A DNA stretch of 64,000 nt, from the NCBI RefSeq assembly GCF_000002875.2, contig NC_009392.2, positions 248,001-312,000 of the forward strand. Direction: 5' to 3'. The notes under the pieces are model-generated. The model was not told where the DNA came from. It saw nothing but the letters and a program-made list of their open reading frames with translations, and ran no database searches. The position numbers and the translations under genes are program-made. The number at the start of each line of letters is the position of its first letter. Within the stretch, counting starts at the first letter, position 1. This document shows, piece after piece, positions 1 through 11,264 of this stretch. The stretch comes from Leishmania infantum JPCM5. Lineage: Eukaryota; Euglenozoa; Kinetoplastea; Trypanosomatida; Trypanosomatidae.

Positions 1-1658
1 GTCTCTGTGATTCTCGTTGTTGTGGAGTGTCCGCGCTCGCGTCGGTGTGCCTGTATGGGTGTGACGTCTCTCATCAGATTTCGTTTCTTTTTTTTATGTT
101 GTTGCTTTCTGTGTGGTGGCTGTGGCTGTTGTCTCCCTTTTCTGTCTATCACACACACACTAATATCTATCTGTGATCACCCCCCCTCCTCCTCCTCCCC
201 CGTTCCCCTTTAAAGTTGCCCATTGCACCTTTTGTTTGGTTGCGGTGTGCTTCTCCGGTTTTCGTTTTTGTGCTCTGCCGCATCTCTTCACGCATCTTTT
301 TAGACGCACAACACACACACACGCACGCGCACCTCTCTTCGCCGGCTTCCTTCGTTTTCGCTCCCTCGGCATCTCTTTGGTTTGTTTTGTTGTCTCTTGT
401 ACTGCTGTCGTCCCCGCCTCCCCTTTATTGTGTTTTTTTTCCTTTTCTTTCTCTCTCGCGCGTGTGTGTGTGTGTTGATTTTCTATCCCACACCCCTTCC
501 TCTGCGTGCCTCCCCCTCTACCGATCTTCGCTCGCACTGGCGGCGCTCACGCGTACATTCACGCACTCTGTCTCTGTCTCTCCTCTGCCCTTCCTACCCG
601 TCAGCCGCATTGGTCGTCACCCCATTGTCATCGGCTCCGTCGTTGAGCCAACAGGAAAAAAAAAGCGCATCCCTGCACTCGCGGACGCCATTACGGTCAT
701 CGCCGATCATCACTCCCTCGATCCGCCCTCCTTCCCTCCCCTCATTCACGCCGCCGCCGCGTCGTCGGGACGTTGTCGTCTGTTCCCAAACAGCGCCTTC
801 TCCTCCTCTGTTTTGGTTTTCTCCTTTGTAACGCCACTGCAATTTCGCTCATTCTCCCCCCTCCCCCTCCCTCTGTCGTCGTCTTCGTTGTCTTCTCTGC
901 AGCACCCCATCCTCTTTACCACCTCGCTTACTCGTGTGGCGCGCCCTTCTTGCCGGTCTTCTTCACCGCGGTCTCCCCGAACTCTATTCATCTATACATA
1001 CATATATATATATACATCTCCCCTTCCCCGCTTCGACATCTCCGCTTTTCGTTTTCCTTGGTGGCGGCAGTGGTGGGTGTGTGACGTTCGTAGGAACATC
1101 TGCAGCCAAAACAAAGGAAGGCGGGACGGCGGGAAGGAGGCGCACACCACATGCACGTGCGTGTTGTTGGCACTTGCAGCTTCGCCTTGTCATTCACCTT
1201 TTCCTTTCCTTGTGTGTCCGCCTGTGCGGCTCTTTGGTGTTGCTTGAGGGGAGAGGAGGGAGGAGCTCGCCCTCTTCTCTTCTGCCGTGGGCATCCACAG
1301 AAAGCAAACAACAGGATAGCGAGAAGACGGGGCACGGCGAGACATTGGAAACACAGAGGAACGGGAAGAGAGCACACGAGATAGAACGGCGGAAGACGAG
1401 ACGCGAGATTGAAAAACACAAGAACACAGCAAGGGTCGAGGTAGGGGCGAGTCAGCTATCCAGCACATGTGTAGTTGTTGTGCGTGTGTGCGAGGAGAAA
1501 GAAGCTAAGCAGCAACAGGTGCCGGTTTTTGTTTTTGGAGGGAATCCTTCCCACACCCACATCCCGACCCCCACACACACCCTCCCGAGTGTGCACAGCG
1601 ACACTGGCTCCGCGATATACTGTTCATTGCATTGCCAGAGAAAAGTTGTTGTGTAGCG

Positions 1659-1699
<41 letters not shown>

Positions 1700-2753
1700 T
1701 GTGGCTCATTTTTTGTTTTGGCGGAAAGAGCCCCTCCCTAAGCCCTGCATGCTTGGAGAGGCACTGGCACCACCACCACCACCACCACACCCGTGAGCCC
1801 CTTCCACCCACTCACCGCCTCTCGTGTGTGTTTTGTGCTTGCTTGCAAAAGGGGCCGTCGAGCCCTCCATCAGCCATCAGAAAGTTTTCTTTTCTTGCTA
1901 ACCACTCTGTGGCGGAGCACACAGTGAAGCAGACAGACCAACAGAAAGAAGGTAACGCCCCGCTGCGCGGACGAGCTGTGCAGTTATCGAGACGTAAACG
2001 AAAGCGAAAAGGAGCGAGACAGACAGAGAACGAGGCGGTGCGTGCACGCAAGGGGGGAGGGATACCGCACCGGGTGCATCTGCCCAGCTCACTCACCCGA
2101 AAAAAAGAAAAAAGGGGAGGGGGCGCGCGTGAAACAACAGAGACACGCTCTCGTGCTTGCTCGCCCCTCCGTCTTCTTCTCCGGTTCTCATTTTGGTGTT
2201 CGTGAATTTTATTTTATTATTTTTTATTCGCTTGGACTTTGTTGCGCCAAGGACGCCCGCCTTGTGGAGTTAGCGCGAAACAGAAGGGAACGCGAGAGGC
2301 GTAGTCGTGTCATCAGAGACCCTCGGTGTGTGTGCGTGTGCGTGTTCATGCTGGCGCGTGTAGCTGCTCTTGTACATATTTTTTTTTGTTCGAGGAAGAG
2401 AGTTTCCCAATCGTGATTCCTCGTGCCGTGTGGGCGGCATCAGCGTCGTCGCTTTCTTTGGCGTCCCGTGCGTGTGCGTGTGATCGTAGCGGCAAGAGAG
2501 CGGTCGAGCCGTGGGTTGTGCGGGGCGCATTGTGTGGCCCCCGCCCCCCAAGCCATCGTGTTTGGTTTTCCTTATTTTTTGTATAGTGTTCACCCTCCGG
2601 CTCCCTTCTTCGTGCCGACCTCAGCGCACGCAGACACGCACACACACACACACACATACATACACGCCTTGTTGTTATTTCGTCGTCGTCGTCGTCTCCT
2701 TCACCGTCCTTGGAACGCTCGAACGTCGCCGCCTGCAAGGTCGCTCATCCACG
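1..2753. other. Spacer and 5' leader upstream of the first large gene
   Basis: No credible gene is seen. The stretch is CT- and TG-rich with short CA/TG runs, a TATA-type run near 1001-1016 and pyrimidine tracts such as those around 430-460 and 2680-2705. The open frames here are Ser/Pro/Cys/His-rich by-products of this composition. It probably contains the 3' UTR of an unseen upstream gene and the leader of the gene that begins at 2754. The pyrimidine-rich stretch at about 2676-2712, followed by an AG near 2738, is one possible trans-splice acceptor for that gene, but several others are equally possible. Confidence 0.6.
1661..1697. repeat. (TG)n microsatellite
   Basis: Uninterrupted TG dinucleotide run of about 18 repeats inside the spacer. 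Such runs are common in Leishmania intergenic DNA and are usually length-variable between strains. Confidence 0.9.
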
Positions 2754-5700
2754 ATGGGGATCCTTCCCAGCCGCGAGAGTCACGAGTACCCCGGCGCCTT
2801 CCACTTCGCGCTGAGCGGCAGTCACGCCATGGCGATTTTACCACTGACTGAGCACTTCTTCCCTTCGGTCGACTCACTCGCCTTCCGGCAGCTCTATGCG
2901 GGCCGCGACATGCAATCTGCCAAGTACAACTTCTCCCTCATATCGCCTGAACTCCTGCGCAAGTACCGGCACCGCTCCATGGAGCAGAGGCGCGGGAAAG
3001 GGGGGGTGGGGGATGAGGCGATGGCGCCACCGGCGGGCCGCAGTAAGCCGCAGCCGTATCTTCGACATGGCCAGCCGCCTGGTGACGACAGTGACGCAGA
3101 TGAGAAGTGGGTCGGTGTTGACACGATCGACGCGAGCAACTACGGACAGTTCTTCAAGGACGACACGCAGTGCGTGTCGCCGAATGACCCGACGTCGCTG
3201 TCCCCGGATGGTGACGAGGAGGTCTGCGAGGAGCTGCAATGGCCAAACCCAGTGGCGCACTGGCGCACCCACGACACAGCCAAGCAGCTCATCCAGGACA
3301 AGGACAACGAGCTGGGCTTCACCGATGAGCTCAATTATGTGAGCTTAGATGGAAAGGGAGGGGGTCTGCGCTGCCTGCCATCGTCGCTGTCGCTGCCGTG
3401 CTCCTCCGGCCAGTGTCCGCGGTACGGGCAGACGCACAACGCCTCCATGGAGGCAGGGACTGACAGCACGGCGGCGACGGCGCACTTAACTGCCGAGGAG
3501 CGCGACTTGGTGAATCGGTTCTTCGCACGCAGTCCGGAGGCGCTGTACAACGCGCTCGTCGTGGAGCCGAACAAAGGTTTTCTCGTTGACACAAACAAAG
3601 AGATGTGCCACTTGTACGCAGCGGAGCAGCGCTGGAAGGAAGCACGTAACGTTGTGCGCGCCTACCGGCACCAGTGCAAGCAAGATGCCGCTGCCGAGGG
3701 CGCGCCCCAGCCGGTGGTTGGCGAGTCCCCCAACTCACCAAAGGGCCAGCCACAGCGGCGCATTACGAAGGAGGAGGCTGAGAGGGCGGCCACGGTTCCG
3801 CCACCACCGGTATTTCTGCGACCGGTGCCTCAAGTGATTATGGTTCGCATGAGCCGTGAAGAAGAGGAGGCGACGCGCGCGGCGTACCTCGCAGAGCAAC
3901 AGCGGTTGCGTAGTCGCTCGGGGCAGCCGCAACAAAGCCAATCCGGCGGCGGCGATGACGCTGCTGCCTCGATGTCGTCCTCCCCCGCTGCGGCAGGCGC
4001 CGCCGAGGGAAGTAACGTCCTCCGCCCACCCTTGATAAAGCCCGTCTCTCACCTGCACGTGCCGACGACGCGCTATCACCGCTTCGAGGACGACCCCAAG
4101 TACAAGGACGGCCGCATCCACCTCGTCGAGGAGGATGGCGTGCTGTACATGTTCGCCTACAACACCGCCTACGTCGACCCGCGTCTGCGCATGAGGCAGC
4201 AGAGAGAGGAGCTGCTGAAGCAGCAGCGCCAAGGAAAGGAGCGCAAACAGCATGAAAGCCAGGAGGAAAGCTTGGAGCGCGGCGAAGCCTGCCGGTCACC
4301 TTCCAGCGCGGGGGCTGTAGTCGCTGGCACCACTGCTGAAGGGACCGCCAGTGGAACCGCAGCAGGCTCACCAGGGAGCTGTAGCACAGAGCGTAACGCC
4401 GCTGCCACACCGATGCCGGACAGCGGCAGCGGTAGCGGCGACGGCGACGGCGACGGCGCGCTGTTTCACGGGAACCGGCAGACCTCATCCTTCTACCACA
4501 CGGTCTCCGCCTTCGGTAACGAGGAGGACGAGGCGGGCCTCGAAGAACACGGAGCCCAGTCCAAAAAGGTCAAGGATGCCAGCCCTAGGCGCGCGAGCTC
4601 CACGGAGGGCTCTCCAGTCGCGGCGGGGACGATCCCCGCGGTCGCTGCGAAGCAGACGGAGAGCACCGCGGAGGAGGCGGACGCAGAGGAAGACGCAACG
4701 CTGTCGTCCGCCTGTAACGGACCAGGAGGGCACCAGCGGCGGCAGAGCGCCATCCTGGTCGACAACAGCGCGTTGCTGCAGCGCTCCGACGGAAAGCCGA
4801 GCACCTCCAGCGACGACGAAGACGACGACGACGGTGACGAACAGCGCAAGGGCGCGTCAGTCTCGGCGTGCAGCGCCGGCGTGACCGCGACCACCGTCAA
4901 TGGGGCGACGTCAGCGGCAATGAAGGAGAAGCGGGCGCGCGTGGTGCAGCAGCTGGAGCTTGTCACGGCTGCCCCTTTCATCCTCCCCATTTGCCCGGTG
5001 CGCATTGTCGGCTGCAACGGCTACGCCGAGTCTAGCTGCCGCGGTACGCCGTGGCTGCGCGGCTACGAGGACGAACCCGAGGAGGACGCCTACGTGGAGT
5101 CGCTGCCGGTGAAGCCGCCGATCATGTCCGGTGGTGGTTTCATCGACGCCAACATCGGTGACAAAATTCTTAGTCGCGCCTACCTGCTGGGCTTCCAGGT
5201 GTACCGGAACGTCTGCCTCGACGCCGGGCTGCCGAAGACGCTGACGCGGCCTTTCTGGACGCTGGGCTTGCTGTCGAACATTCCGCTGCTGCAAATCTCG
5301 CGTGAGATGCGCTTCCGCATGCGGGCGGCTGCCGCGGAGGTGGAGCTCGGCTACCGAGGCCTGCGCGACATGATCAAGGGCACGGAAAACGACCTTCAGT
5401 CCTACATCTACGGCTTTTCGGACATCCTGCCATACCTCCAGCGGGCCGCGCGCGCGCGTGTCGAGCTGGCAGAAGCGGAAGCGAAAGCAGCCGCCGCCGC
5501 AGAGGGCGGTGGCGGTGGCGGCGCTAGCGACGGGGCGGCAAGCTCGTCGTTGCTCCCCGTTGGGCATGGCGCCTCGAAAACACCGGAGGAAGAGGCCCAA
5601 GAGAGCCAGAGCCTGCAGGTCCCGCCTGCCATCCCGACCCGGTCCTCGCAAGCAGCCCTGCAGCACAGCCTGCTCTTCCCACTCAACGAGATGGAGTTCT

Positions 5701-8700
5701 ACACGCAGTTCACGATCCGCGGCAACCAGTCCCTCTCCCGCGTCCGCTGCGAGGCGCAGGAATCGTTCTTTCACCTGATCGCCGAGGCGACCGCCCCGGT
5801 GTCGACGTCGCTCTTTATGAAGCCGCTGGAGCTGCCCACGTACGACTACGGTGGCGCCATCCGGCTGCACCTCCTGTGCAACCGCGTGACGTGCGCGGAC
5901 GAGCTGCAGGTGCTGCCGCCGCCGCGCAATCTCGACCAGCTCCTCTCCGATCATCGACGGCGACTGCAGCTGCGGCGTCAGCCCCCCGCGTCGGCGGACG
6001 GCAACGCGGCGCCGCCCTATCTCGTTTATGCGGTCGTGCACCCATCTGGCAAGGCGCGAGGGCCCTCGTTGGAGCACTACAAGAGAAATCTGCAGGCCCC
6101 CGAAGACGGTGCCGACGCGAACACGCTGGACGAGGCGGAGGCAGCCGCGGCTTCCACCGACGGCGACGGACGGTACGCGGCGCACCAGTACACATACCCG
6201 CCGGGCTCCTTTGTTGACAGCGACATGGTCATCTACAATGTCCACAAGGGCCGCTGGGAGCACTTCGAGTACTTCCATCACCAGCAGCTGGCGCAGCGGC
6301 GCGCGCGCAAACTTCAGGCGCAGGCGGAGAAGGCGGCGGGTGAGCCAGACGGCAACAAGACGCCGGCGCAGAGCAACAAGGGCACCGCCTCTGCCGCTGC
6401 GGCGACGCAGGCTGCCGAGAGCGGCGAGGCCTGTCGAGGCGCCTTGGTCCCGACCAGAGGCGGCGGCTTCGATGCCAATGATGACGACGATGAGCAGGAT
6501 ATCCACCTCGAGGACATTCTGCTCTGCTGGATCAAGCGCCGCCTGCAGAGCGCCACGATGCGCAACCGCACTGACCCGGGGTGGCTGCGCGACAGCGAGG
6601 GGCACATTGTGCAGGAGGGCCGCTACTACATCTGGGGCTTCGAGCAAGACGGCCAGCAGTATTTCTACGGTCTGATCCCAAAGTTCGCCAAGGAAAAGAA
6701 GAACAAGCGGCACAGCACGGCTGGTGGCAACGCGCACAATCAACATAATCAGGACAGCCACACCCGCCGCATCACCGCGCACGGCAGCGTGTGCGGGTCG
6801 TCGAGTGCTTTGAACAGTCATAGCCGACCTCAGATCGGCGGCGGCGGCAGCAGCAGCGTCAGCGCGCGTGACCGCCACGGCACACTACCCGAAACCCTCA
6901 CTCCTGCCTCACAGCAGGGCCCCGTCAGCGGCTCGATAAACGGTCAGCCGACTGATGGGCGCGGTGGTGGCAAGATGGAGAAAACGGAGGTGCGGGCCGG
7001 ACCAGCGTCCGCTGACGAAAGCGCCAAAAACCACGCGGCGATGGCAGCGGCGCCGTCCGTGTCGCTGAGCGACGTCAAGGGTGATGCGGGCAGCGGACTG
7101 CGAACACGCACTGACGCGCCGCTGAGCGCCGCCTGCCCAGACTCGCATTCGAGGCGACAGCACCAGCAGCAGCACCCGCGATCACCCGGTGCTGTGGGCG
7201 GGGGCGCTGGACGCGGGACTGCCTCCTCTGGCAGCGCTGCAGCAAGCGCCAGCACGGCCGGCGCGAACCGCTTGAGCAACCCGAGCAACGCCACCAGTGG
7301 TGCTCGCCTACCCGCACAGACAAGCGGCGCACCCCGCACTGGCGCTAGTGAGAAGTCATCGCCGCCTACGTCGTCGTCCCCTGCGGCAGCCTCGGCGTCT
7401 TCGTCCACCTCATCCCCTGTCGCAACGTCAGCGGTACCTCCAGCCTTTGCCTACAACACTCCAGGTGTCGCCAGCCGACGCACTGCAGGTTCACGCGGAG
7501 CCGCGTCACCACCATCATCGGCGCCCACAGCGTTGGTGACTCCTAGAGAATCGGAGGCAGCGCTAGCCGGAAGATCAGGCGCGGCCGCAGTAGGACGCGG
7601 CGGCGCATCCCGTGCCGGCACTTCCCTAGCAGAATCGCCGCCGTCGTCCGTGGTCGTTGGAGGAGCTGCAGCCGAGGCAGCCGCATCGTCCTCCAACCCC
7701 CGCAAACTTCCGCAACGCCAAGACGGTGTGAGCCGCATCAGCGGCCGAGGCAATGTCTCGCGTGAGCAGCAGTTCAGCAGCTCGGCTACTACCACGGCGC
7801 AGTTCAGCCGCCAGTCCGCCACTGCACCGGCCGCGGCGTCTTACACGTCCGCCGAGGAGGTCGGGTACCGTCAAGGACGCGGAGAGCGGCGAGGCAACGG
7901 AGCAGAGTCGGCGTATGCGTCCCCACAGTCACAGCAGCGCGAACCTCGCTCTGCGAACGCGTCTCCGCCTCCGCCCCCGCCGCCGCCGCCCCCTGCTGCC
8001 CGTCCGTACCCTCCGCACATCCCACAACAACACCCGGAGATGCACTCAGCCAGGCACCCTTTGTCGGGAGGCTCCTCCCTCGCCTCCGCGAACCCTGTAT
8101 CGCAGCAGCAGCAGCAGCAGCAAGGTTGTCGCATCAGCGACCCCGGCGCAGTGGTCTTGGGATGTAAAGGAGCTCCGCAGAACCGCTACCATGCGCCGCC
8201 GCACCAGCCGCCGCCGCCGCCGCTCCAGCACGAGTACATGCAAGCGCCATCATCCGCAGCGTACGACAACAGCACCAATACCACCAACTACGGTGGCGGC
8301 AGTGGTGTGAACAGGTACGCTGCGACGTCACACACATCGGGTCACGGCTACTCGGACATGCCCCCTCCTCCTCCTCCCCAGTCACCGCCACCGCCGCCGC
8401 TTCTCCCTGCCGGCGCGGAGAGCGCGGCGTATGAGCAGTCACACCAAGGCTACCCTGCTCCTGTAGAGCAACAGCAGCAGCAGCCCTCCGACTCCCCACC
8501 ACCGCCACTACACCTCCATCCACCCACCGCGTATATGAACACTGGTGCCGCGCAGGCAAACCAGCGTCCTACGTTGGTGCTCGCCGGGCCGCGAGTGCCT
8601 TCTCCTCGTCACGCTCAGCAGCAACAGCAGCAGCAGCAGTATGTCTCGTACAACACAAGGCCCCACCAGCCGCAGCAGCACGTGTCTCACCAGCCGTCCT

Positions 8701-11264
8701 ATAAAACGCAGCCGGCTATGGCAAACGTCGTCAGCGGTGCCAGGATGCAGCCGCCGGGAATGGCGCCTGGCCCCTACCACCACCACACCCAGCAGATGAT
8801 GATGGCCATGTCCGCGCCGAACGCTGGCCCCGCTGCCCCGCCGCCGGCGCAGGCCAACGCCGCCATGAACACAAGTTCCTCCCGCTATGCACCGCACCCT
8901 CGGATGGTGGCCAGTGGCGCCGGAGCGGCGCCGATGCAGGAGCAGCAGCAACTGGCGTCGGTGACGGCCGTCTCAGTTGCACCTCCCTCTGCGCTGACTG
9001 GGGGCAACAGCATGTACTCGGACGTGTCGGCTGCCTCCGTGGCGCCGTCAGGTTCGCAGTCCACGTCTTATTACCCTACGAGTCCCTCGCAGGTGTCTTA
9101 CGGCACGTCGTCGCAGACGGCGACATCCGCCATGCACCCTGCAGGACCGCAGGGCAGCGCTGCGTCTCCTCATACTGGCTCCGGCCCTCCGGTGCTGCCG
9201 CCGCTAAAGCAGCAGCAGCAGCAGCGGCAGCCAGCGTACCCTCCATCAGCGATGATGGATGCCTGCACAGCAGGTGGGCAAGGAAGTGTCGCCAGCCAGT
9301 GCTATCTGCAGCACAAGAAGCCGCAATCGCCTCCGAGCGGCCCAGCGTCGGCGGCCCCAGGAGGCGCGCACTACTGCCAGATGACGTCACCCACTTCACA
9401 GCAGCATGCCTATCAGCAGCAGATGGGGACACGCAACGCCAGCTATGATGGAGGAAGCAGTGGTCATAATTACGGCACCTACGCCGCGTCCACCGCCAAT
9501 CCGAACGCCAACAGCAGCTTCAGCCGCGTGGGGCTCTCACTGTCGGCGTCGGCGGCGACGGTGAAAGCGGTTACGGGCGTCTCTGGAACCTCAACGCTCA
9601 TGAGCAATGCCTCCGCGTCTCTGCCGTCTACCGGCAGTGGTATAGGGCGAGGCGCGCAGGGCTACGCGCCGCAACCGTCAGGGTACCCTACGAGCGGCGG
9701 CACTAGTTTCACGGCGGCCCCGGTGGTGGCAATGGCGGCAGGAGCGACCGCACCGACATCATCCATGATGCCTGGCGCGGAAGGCGGCGCAGTCAAAGCC
9801 TTCCCCCCGTACCAGGCCTCGCCGCATCCACAGCAACAACAGCACCAACAGCCATCACCCCAGCAGCATCAACAGCAGCAGCAGCAGCGGGATTCGAGGT
9901 ATCCACTTCAGGTGATGGCGCAGTCGTATAGCAACGATTACAACGGCAACGGCGGCGTGCCGGCAATGGCAGCTGGCGGGAGGGCTTCGAGAGGTGTGGC
10001 GGTGGCCAGTGATGGTTTGGACAGCAGTAGCTACGATGACGCCGTGATGCACGGCAGCCGAGGCACTCAAGCGGCAGCTGGTGAATACCAGCTGTCATAC
10101 CAGCAGCAGTATCAGCAGCCGTATCCGCAATGGCAGCAGCAGCACTCCACATCAGCCTCCTCCCAGCCATCGTCGTGCACGCCCACGCCGCTTCCTGTTC
10201 AGCAGCAGTATGGGGCACAGGCAGGTAACGGCAGCGACAACAACGGCAGTAGAGGCCACACCCATACGCAAGCGAGCCGCGCCGGTGCCACGGGCAACGT
10301 GAACGCCCCCTCAGCGTACGCGCACGAGCAGCGAGCGTCACCGTACCCGCAGCACGCGGGGGCGCCGCCCGCGTCTCCGGCAGCAGCTGCTGGCGTTAGT
10401 AGTGATCGCGGTGCAGCAGCCGTTGTGATATCACCGGCTGCAGTCGCGCACCTGTCTACTCCCATGCAGAGTGCCAACTCGTTCAACAGCAACGTCGCCG
10501 CCATGACATCTGCCGGCTCTTGTGAATCCACGCAGGCGTCATCCGCTGCGGCGCAGCTGCAGCGTAGCAGTGACAGCTACGGGTACCGTTCCTCACAGTC
10601 TGGACCCACCTCGCCGTACTTACAGGCGTCACCGCAGCAGCAACAGGAGCAGCAAGAACCTCAGCGCTATCTGCAGCAGAACCAGTACCCCCAGCAGCAA
10701 CACCAACTACAGCAGCGGCAGCGCTCTGCTACTCGGGCCACCGCCGCAGCTGGCCCTTTCCCCTGTGGCGCAGGTGGTGGTCTTCAACCAAAGACGATGA
10801 TGAGCGCTGGTGGGGCCCCATCCGCGTCCGTCAATCATGCATACACGCTTCACCACCACCACCACCACCACCACCAGCAGCAGCAAGGAATCACTCATTC
10901 GTCCCCTGCGCCGGGCGGGTACTACCAAAACCAAGTTCTAGCGCATCCACAGCAACAGCAGCAGCCGTCCGTAGCATTGCAGCGGCCAGCCGCGACACCG
11001 AACGCCAGCGGCACGCTGCTCCGCGCCTCGCCGGGGTCGCAGCAGCGCCACAACCAGCAGTATCAACGACAGCAGCAGCAGAAGCCAACGTCTCCGTACG
11101 CCTCTACGAAGGAAGAAGCGGAAAGGCAGATGCGTAGGAGCGGCAACTACAACAATCACAGCGTGCACAACAGCAACGTGGGCGTCGCGGAGACCTCATA
11201 CGACTCGAACAGCAACAACACGGCGGCCCAGCGCTTCGCACACAACCCCTACGCGATGCAGTAG
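2754..11264 (+). CDS. Giant hypothetical protein, predicted N-myristoylated, Gln/Pro-rich C-terminal half (paralogue of the gene at 14279)
   Basis: Encodes 2836 aa; no known family is recognised. The open frame continues 81 codons upstream, but I start at the ATG at 2754 because the protein then begins MGILPSRES, matching the paralogue's MGALPSRES. Gly2 with Ser6 fits the N-myristoylation consensus, so membrane tethering is inferred. Blocks shared in order with the paralogue lie at about residues 1-55, 249-298, 349-384, 440-470 (FEDDPKYKDGRIHLVEE), 740-866 (RGTPWLRGY and a GDKI segment), 974-1041, 1143-1187 (GRWEHFEYF) and 1252-1319 (QYFYGLIPKFAKEKK). From about residue 1320 the protein is low-complexity and probably disordered: Gln runs, polyproline runs near 1745 and 1870-1885, and a His run near 2700. 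The end carries SPYASTK and NPYAMQ. Possibly a scaffold. The coding call is strong: one 8.5 kb frame with conserved blocks. Confidence 0.88.
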   Translation: MGILPSRESHEYPGAFHFALSGSHAMAILPLTEHFFPSVDSLAFRQLYAGRDMQSAKYNFSLISPELLRKYRHRSMEQRRGKGGVGDEAMAPPAGRSKPQPYLRHGQPPGDDSDADEKWVGVDTIDASNYGQFFKDDTQCVSPNDPTSLSPDGDEEVCEELQWPNPVAHWRTHDTAKQLIQDKDNELGFTDELNYVSLDGKGGGLRCLPSSLSLPCSSGQCPRYGQTHNASMEAGTDSTAATAHLTAEERDLVNRFFARSPEALYNALVVEPNKGFLVDTNKEMCHLYAAEQRWKEARNVVRAYRHQCKQDAAAEGAPQPVVGESPNSPKGQPQRRITKEEAERAATVPPPPVFLRPVPQVIMVRMSREEEEATRAAYLAEQQRLRSRSGQPQQSQSGGGDDAAASMSSSPAAAGAAEGSNVLRPPLIKPVSHLHVPTTRYHRFEDDPKYKDGRIHLVEEDGVLYMFAYNTAYVDPRLRMRQQREELLKQQRQGKERKQHESQEESLERGEACRSPSSAGAVVAGTTAEGTASGTAAGSPGSCSTERNAAATPMPDSGSGSGDGDGDGALFHGNRQTSSFYHTVSAFGNEEDEAGLEEHGAQSKKVKDASPRRASSTEGSPVAAGTIPAVAAKQTESTAEEADAEEDATLSSACNGPGGHQRRQSAILVDNSALLQRSDGKPSTSSDDEDDDDGDEQRKGASVSACSAGVTATTVNGATSAAMKEKRARVVQQLELVTAAPFILPICPVRIVGCNGYAESSCRGTPWLRGYEDEPEEDAYVESLPVKPPIMSGGGFIDANIGDKILSRAYLLGFQVYRNVCLDAGLPKTLTRPFWTLGLLSNIPLLQISREMRFRMRAAAAEVELGYRGLRDMIKGTENDLQSYIYGFSDILPYLQRAARARVELAEAEAKAAAAAEGGGGGGASDGAASSSLLPVGHGASKTPEEEAQESQSLQVPPAIPTRSSQAALQHSLLFPLNEMEFYTQFTIRGNQSLSRVRCEAQESFFHLIAEATAPVSTSLFMKPLELPTYDYGGAIRLHLLCNRVTCADELQVLPPPRNLDQLLSDHRRRLQLRRQPPASADGNAAPPYLVYAVVHPSGKARGPSLEHYKRNLQAPEDGADANTLDEAEAAAASTDGDGRYAAHQYTYPPGSFVDSDMVIYNVHKGRWEHFEYFHHQQLAQRRARKLQAQAEKAAGEPDGNKTPAQSNKGTASAAAATQAAESGEACRGALVPTRGGGFDANDDDDEQDIHLEDILLCWIKRRLQSATMRNRTDPGWLRDSEGHIVQEGRYYIWGFEQDGQQYFYGLIPKFAKEKKNKRHSTAGGNAHNQHNQDSHTRRITAHGSVCGSSSALNSHSRPQIGGGGSSSVSARDRHGTLPETLTPASQQGPVSGSINGQPTDGRGGGKMEKTEVRAGPASADESAKNHAAMAAAPSVSLSDVKGDAGSGLRTRTDAPLSAACPDSHSRRQHQQQHPRSPGAVGGGAGRGTASSGSAAASASTAGANRLSNPSNATSGARLPAQTSGAPRTGASEKSSPPTSSSPAAASASSSTSSPVATSAVPPAFAYNTPGVASRRTAGSRGAASPPSSAPTALVTPRESEAALAGRSGAAAVGRGGASRAGTSLAESPPSSVVVGGAAAEAAASSSNPRKLPQRQDGVSRISGRGNVSREQQFSSSATTTAQFSRQSATAPAAASYTSAEEVGYRQGRGERRGNGAESAYASPQSQQREPRSANASPPPPPPPPPPAARPYPPHIPQQHPEMHSARHPLSGGSSLASANPVSQQQQQQQGCRISDPGAVVLGCKGAPQNRYHAPPHQPPPPPLQHEYMQAPSSAAYDNSTNTTNYGGGSGVNRYAATSHTSGHGYSDMPPPPPPQSPPPPPLLPAGAESAAYEQSHQGYPAPVEQQQQQPSDSPPPPLHLHPPTAYMNTGAAQANQRPTLVLAGPRVPSPRHAQQQQQQQQYVSYNTRPHQPQQHVSHQPSYKTQPAMANVVSGARMQPPGMAPGPYHHHTQQMMMAMSAPNAGPAAPPPAQANAAMNTSSSRYAPHPRMVASGAGAAPMQEQQQLASVTAVSVAPPSALTGGNSMYSDVSAASVAPSGSQSTSYYPTSPSQVSYGTSSQTATSAMHPAGPQGSAASPHTGSGPPVLPPLKQQQQQRQPAYPPSAMMDACTAGGQGSVASQCYLQHKKPQSPPSGPASAAPGGAHYCQMTSPTSQQHAYQQQMGTRNASYDGGSSGHNYGTYAASTANPNANSSFSRVGLSLSASAATVKAVTGVSGTSTLMSNASASLPSTGSGIGRGAQGYAPQPSGYPTSGGTSFTAAPVVAMAAGATAPTSSMMPGAEGGAVKAFPPYQASPHPQQQQHQQPSPQQHQQQQQQRDSRYPLQVMAQSYSNDYNGNGGVPAMAAGGRASRGVAVASDGLDSSSYDDAVMHGSRGTQAAAGEYQLSYQQQYQQPYPQWQQQHSTSASSQPSSCTPTPLPVQQQYGAQAGNGSDNNGSRGHTHTQASRAGATGNVNAPSAYAHEQRASPYPQHAGAPPASPAAAAGVSSDRGAAAVVISPAAVAHLSTPMQSANSFNSNVAAMTSAGSCESTQASSAAAQLQRSSDSYGYRSSQSGPTSPYLQASPQQQQEQQEPQRYLQQNQYPQQQHQLQQRQRSATRATAAAGPFPCGAGGGLQPKTMMSAGGAPSASVNHAYTLHHHHHHHHQQQQGITHSSPAPGGYYQNQVLAHPQQQQQPSVALQRPAATPNASGTLLRASPGSQQRHNQQYQRQQQQKPTSPYASTKEEAERQMRRSGNYNNHSVHNSNVGVAETSYDSNSNNTAAQRFAHNPYAMQ
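10849..10886 (+). repeat. In-frame His/Gln codon repeat
   Basis: A CAC trinucleotide run followed by CAG codons encodes eight consecutive His and then Gln residues inside the disordered C-terminal region of the 2836 aa protein. Likely a length-variable coding microsatellite. Confidence 0.85.

Noticed and set aside
1001..1016. TATA box
   Set aside because: Runs of TA are microsatellites here. Protein-coding genes in trypanosomatids are transcribed polycistronically without TATA-type promoters at each gene.
216..1247. 343-codon plus-strand frame
   Set aside because: Ser/Pro/Thr/Cys/His-rich translation of CT and CA repeats with no domain. It ends within spacer sequence.
2511..2753. 81-codon N-terminal extension of the first giant gene
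   Set aside because: It encodes repeat-derived sequence, including a Thr/His run from CA repeats, and would destroy the MGILPSRES start that is conserved in the paralogue.
4911..6878. 655-codon open frame on the minus strand inside the first giant gene
   Set aside because: It is a shadow of strong third-position G/C bias in the plus-strand gene: Arg/Ala/Val-rich, no recognisable domain, and it overlaps the conserved blocks of the plus-strand protein.
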